From Pomacea canaliculata (taxonomy: Eukaryota; Mollusca; Gastropoda; Architaenioglossa; Ampullariidae), in NCBI RefSeq assembly GCF_003073045.1, contig NC_037593.1, forward strand, positions 11,270,735 through 11,334,734: a DNA stretch of 64,000 nucleotides, read 5' to 3'. Positions 59,311 through 64,000 of the stretch are shown here, piece after piece. Made by a program: the position numbers and the translations under genes. Below the pieces are notes generated by a model. That model did not search any database. It worked only from the letters and a program-made list of their open reading frames with translations, and was not told the origin of the DNA. Each line of letters starts with the position of its first letter. The stretch's first letter is position 1.

Positions 59311-60927
59311 TCAAAGGCAACTAATTTTGGGGTATTTGTGAAATAGAACTAGTGTGCATAAGTTACTGCATGGGTGTTTAGATTCATGCAATTCTTTATA
59401 GCCAGTCATAAACTTTTTAACTAAAAGTACTAAAAAGTTTCCTGAAAAAATACTGTTTATTGACTTTCTAAACATCACTGAAGGGCTATTTAAAATGGTA
59501 GATGGTAACAACTAACCAGAGAAATTTGCAGTTTTCTTGTACTGGAGGTGGGCCTGTATGGCTTGCTGATCTTCCATTCTGGTGATTGGTAATGCAGAAA
59601 TGTCATCAAGCAAGGTATCAGTCAAGAACAGATACTTGGATTAAAAAAGAGTAAAAGCACATTTAGTACTTCAAACTGAGCTTATGTAAGACAACAGTTA
59701 AATTTTTGGAGGGTGGTGGTAAGTATAAGACACTCACTACTAAAATACAAAAAGTAAGCATATGCTGGAAAGAAAAGTCAAGCTGATTACAAAAAGAAAG
59801 CCACCAAAAAATATGCTTGCTATTGTAAAATTTGGGTAATGTTTAGTTAAAGCTACGTGAGCATAATATCTTACTTAGATGATCTAGTGGTAGCCTCAGC
59901 TGACTGCCCAGCTGTCCAAGGTGATGAGTTAGACTGTGGCCGGCACCATATCTGCAATGGTTGGATTCATGTTAAGCAAAGTAGTGATGGTGAAGGTGTT
60001 GGAGGATTTGGCAGAATTTTGGATTTGAAGATTCTTGCTTGAGAATTGTGACAGATATCTTCTTCCTACACAGTTGCAGATGCAGTGAAGAGAACAAAGG
60101 AATGAGAATTGAATAAGTGACAGTTACGCAGTTTGGATGAATTTAGAACGACAGTCAAAACATATTCTGCATGCAATTAAAACTAATTTTACATGCAACT
60201 TGCATATAAGCATCTAAAAACCTTTTGCAAAATGTGAGACTGGGCTGACAGTTCACATTTTTCTCCTGGTAAAGTTTCCTCCATCTTCTGAGTATGGTGT
60301 AGGTGTAGTATTATCATCTGTAGTGAGAAAATGAGGTAAACTTGATGGGTACAAATGGCATATGTTTGTGCACCCTTGTGAATACTTGTTTAAAGAACTT
60401 TCAGCTCGACTACAGTTGTTACCGGTAAGGCACTATACAAGTAAATAAATAAGTAAACATAATGTGACTGACTGCCAGTTGCTTCAGATTTCCCTATGCC
60501 ATTCAATTGGAGTTGAAATAACTGTACATAAAATATGATAGTTGTAAATTAATTGCAAGCAAAGGTTGCCATACCTCTTGTTCTTTTTACTTGATTGGGT
60601 CTGAACAAAGAAGTCTTTTGCATCAGTCTCCATCCAGGCTTGCTGTGAACTGGGCATCCTTAGCATGTTGTCTTACAATGACATAAGAAGATGATCTTAA
60701 TATTCCTGTGATCCTGGAGTCTAAAGGATACTGGAGAAAACTATGTAAAGTTATACTAAACTGATAGATAATATACGCTTCTGTGTCTTTAAAGAAAATA
60801 CTGTAAACCACATCAATTTCATCTCCAAATGAAATACAATTTATCTCTAGAATTGAGCTTACACTGACTGTGTTGATATTGTAATTGCTACTATCAATTG
60901 CTTGATGAGTGTCATCATCATTGAAAA
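59311..60927 (-). CDS. Putative multi-exon gene of unknown function (copy 2)
   Basis: Duplicate of 48234-49850 at an offset of 11,077. The terminal exon pair is 59634-59517 and 59441-59311, again joining in phase 1. The QAWMETDAKDFF exon and the open stretch before it are unchanged in the coding sense, and the internal TGA in the NSQARIFKSK piece is also shared. The last residue differs (Leu for His). Very few substitutions separate the copies, so conservation cannot yet separate selection from recency. Confidence 0.35.
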
Positions 60928-63762
60928 CATTTTATTTTGATTCAATATACCCTACACTATTTTCTGGTGAAAAATGAATTAAGCTGATGCACACACACTC
61001 GAGTCCACCTAGATGCCCGGACATTTGCAAGTTCCTTTCTTCACAAAAAAAGTTTGTCTCTTTTGTAGGCCTGTGCACAGTACACATTTAATAATATTAA
61101 CTAAACTTATAATAAAACAATTAATATAAAAATATCAATCGATCATTACTATTATCTAAGATATCTAATTGTTTTTTTCTTGGTTGAATATCAAACATAA
61201 AAATAATAAAGTTTATATTCCATCACAACACTGCTTTCACTGATTACTAATAGGATGGTACTCTTAACTACAGTCCCTGGGTATTGTTGTTCTACAGTAC
61301 CAACAGTCACTTGGGACTAATGTTCCAGAATCCAAATATATATCTGATATATATATAAATAACACTCATACAAATCAAACAAACAAAACACCACTGAAGC
61401 CTCTAGTGAGAGACAGACGTTTTACACTAAATGGCACTCAAAATTCGAAATACCTAAAAAACCTGAGATGCACATAAATACAAATACTGCACGTTTCCAG
61501 GAGGACGCAGCCCCCACGCCCCTACACAGTGTCCCTCCGTTGCCGTGTCTCCTTGGGAAGTGAAGGGCTGGCCTGCAACAGCTATTTAAAAGGTCTTTCC
61601 CCTTTCTTTCTTACTCTAAAAAAAAATACCTGCTAGTCATGCGACAGGTGTGGCTCGGCCACCCTCGCTGTGCTGGCTGTTTAGCCTCATGTCAGCCTCT
61701 GTGACAGTGTGTAGAGTTGATTTGTAGCAGCGGCCATCATTTCTTTTACACAGGCAACAACTTTCCTTCGTTCTGCCCAGTAGGAAGACATCCTGACCTG
61801 TATCGCATTATTTAACCGAAATATATATTTTTGTAATATGTATAAAAGTACCATATGACTTTACATTTTTAACTTTTCAGTACCTGTTGTCTTGTAACAC
61901 ACCAGTTCCACTGTTTGAAGATGGCGCAAAAAGCACTGGGTCGAGTTATCTCCCCTAGCTGATCTCAAGGGTCACTCCATTTTTTTTTTCTTTTTTGGTA
62001 AACAGACTTGTATTTTTTTTCTTTTAAAGTTTGTGTATCATACTGAAAATGTATTTCTTCATTCCTTATACTGATCACTAATATTGGTTGAGGTTTATAT
62101 TTCCAAGTAACCTCCGGTGTAATCTTAGCTAAAAGTCTAGTTTAGTAACTTCGGTTTTCCCTTGAACTAAAGCTGCAGATCAAACTGCTTACCATCCTCA
62201 AAAAAAAAAAAAAAAAAAGTAAATGAAGTACAGTTCAGACAATAGTGTAACACGTGTTGAAATAGGTTATTATTGAGCCATTCACATCACTATTTTCATC
62301 CTCCTCCATTTTTATTTAAGAAAATGAACGGCTGATATTGGCTTTGAATTGATTTCCGATAATTCAATCAACTCACTGAATCTTATTGACAGTCAGTTTC
62401 TTATAAATAATGTGCGTTGTGATGGACACACTCTGAATGCTGACAATACACACTAGCAAACACTGGGTCCCACACGTGTTCTTTCTCACAACAATAAAAA
62501 CATGTTTTCTATTATCAGGAGCTTTGCTAAAATGCTTTGAAGCAGTTCGTTTTAATTATACTTGTGGACCACAGCATTCATGTATAGTTTTATTAATATA
62601 AACTAGAGGAGAAAATTTATGAATCACTAACTTACCCAGCAGTTTGTTTTGAAAAAGCAACTATTTTAAATGGAAACAAAAGAAAAGAAGCAACAATAAA
62701 AAAACACGTGATGAAGAATCAGGTCACTATACTCCAGTTAAAGCTATAAGCAAGAAACTTCTAAATAATTTTGATATCATCGTGCTTTGTTATTACAGTA
62801 AGTTAAAAATGAAAACATAAATAGTTGAAACTCTATGCAGACTTTTAACTGAACACTGATTATTTTTGTTGGATGGTTTACAAATATTCATCATTTGATT
62901 TTTTTTTATATGCACTAGTCAATACCGACCGCAGTACAAATTTTCAATGTAGCAAACATTAAGAGCAATTGTCTGATATTATTGTAGATCTGTAATGACA
63001 ATTAAATTTTAAATAACTTATTATGTTAAATCATTATTAATACTGTATCTGATAGTGTAAAGAAGAGTTTATCATGGCTGGGAAAGGACACAGAGTTGTC
63101 TTTCAGAGAAAAAAAATAATGCGAACATTGAGGAACAGATAAATCACACTTTCAGATCACATGCACCAAGTAGAAAACAAGTTACTGCTCGTTTGTTGTC
63201 CCCAAACAAGTCGAATCAACTGAGAGGTAACTTTTTTCCCAGGCAGTAACTGGTCGACATTTTTGCAGTAGGCACACTCGAAAATCTTAACTGCCTCCCT
63301 GCAGCTTTTGTATGAGAATGTGACAGAATGCGAGAGAATGACCAGGCAAGTCTACAGCCTTCTAGGAAATACTGGATACTTTGCAAGGGTTAGTTTGTGT
63401 CCTATGGTTATTCTCCTTCAATAGTTACCTACAAATAAAAGTACATGGCAATGTAATTAGCAGTTTTTTCACCTATATGCAAAATGAAAACAGTTAACAG
63501 TAGACCCTATATCCTACATTTATATATACTCAGATATTAAATCAGAGTAGCAAAGAACCAAGCTAAAGAGACATGACAAGAAGTAACTCCAGGTAACCTT
63601 TATTATGATAATTTATTGCACAGCAGTAACAGTTTAAAAAGCAGTTATTTTACAAAAATAACGGGAAGGAAGTCACAAACATTTTATTTCAATTCCAAAC
63701 AACAGACTATATATTTTCATCAATCCGGTTGAGCCCAATGAACTTTTCCTTACTTCTTTGCC

Positions 63763-63990
63763 ATCCTTCAGTGCAGTACTGAAAGGATTCTTCTCAATCG
63801 TTACGACTCACTTCATGACTTCCACGATTTCAAAACTGGTTCCCTCGATCCCCTGGAGCTTAGTGAAAGGAAAAAGTCAGATCAGGTACACAGGAATGTT
63901 CATGTACAGCGATGTTCTACGCCAGGAGCTGCCTGATGGTGAGGGCAGTGTCAGAAGGTGCATTGTCGGGTGAACCACCCAGAAGAATAC
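63763..63990 (-). mobile_element. Mariner relic at the right edge
   Basis: Close copy of 52685-52912. Because that relic ends about 235 bases before the stop of gene 7, an eighth pyruvyltransferase exon on the minus strand is expected to end near position 64225, outside the window. Confidence 0.65.
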
Positions 63991-64000
63991 TTTCAACGTT

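Larger units (their letters stand above)
56475..64000. repeat. Segmental duplication: spacer upstream of gene 7 (copy 2)
   Basis: 58204-63990 repeats 47267-52912 with high identity; the coordinate offset is about 11,077 over most of its length after an insertion near 58850-58990. Ahead of it, 56813-58203 is an extra, internally deleted copy: 56813-57436 matches 47267-47900, then jumps straight to the equivalent of 50040-50765. A GATGATT microsatellite lies at about 58828-58880. The arrangement implies unequal crossing over. Confidence 0.8.

Overview
The window looks like nuclear DNA of an invertebrate animal, most likely a mollusc (possibly a gastropod). The evidence is AT-rich spacers with microsatellites, decayed RTE-, CR1- and L2-type LINEs, mariner and hAT relics, and GT-AG introns. 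The mollusc assignment is an inference.

The window is dominated by a tandem array of one unusual gene family, with seven members present. Each complete member has two coding exons. Exon 1 (about 327-330 codons) encodes a ten-helix drug/metabolite-transporter of the triose-phosphate / phosphoenolpyruvate translocator (TPT) type. Exon 2 (about 440 codons) encodes one hydrophobic helix, a stalk, and a polysaccharide pyruvyl transferase domain. In all six complete members, exon 1 ends at a GT donor in phase 1 and exon 2 begins after an AG in phase 1, without a conserved start codon of its own. I therefore read each pair as a single gene for a transporter-pyruvyltransferase fusion of about 766-774 residues. 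The likely job is to carry phosphoenolpyruvate (PEP) into the Golgi lumen and use it there to put pyruvate ketals on glycans. Fission yeast does this with separate proteins (Pet1 and Pvg1).

Layout: gene 1 (exon 2 only, 472-1709, +), gene 2 (12312-16828, +), gene 3 (25421-28089, +), gene 4 (30596-33240, +) and gene 5 (38025-40576, +). The array then inverts: gene 6 (46935-43735, -) and gene 7 (56474-53147, -). An eighth member probably begins just past the right edge, because the block that follows the stops of genes 6 and 7 recurs at 63763-63990.

The copies are mosaics. Blocks of near-identical, GC-rich sequence are shared even between oppositely oriented genes, and they alternate with diverged blocks, which points to gene conversion. 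Relics of further copies lie at 29457-29580 and about 41308-41375.

The spacers upstream of genes 6 and 7 are a recent segmental duplication. They carry a CRE-containing promoter-like block (three copies) and an unidentified multi-exon gene-like unit on the minus strand (48234-49850, copied at 59311-60927). Other spacers hold LINE fragments (one with a 33-base target-site duplication), two hAT-type miniature elements, mariner relics and a THAP-like zinc-finger relic. No tRNA, rRNA or CRISPR was seen.
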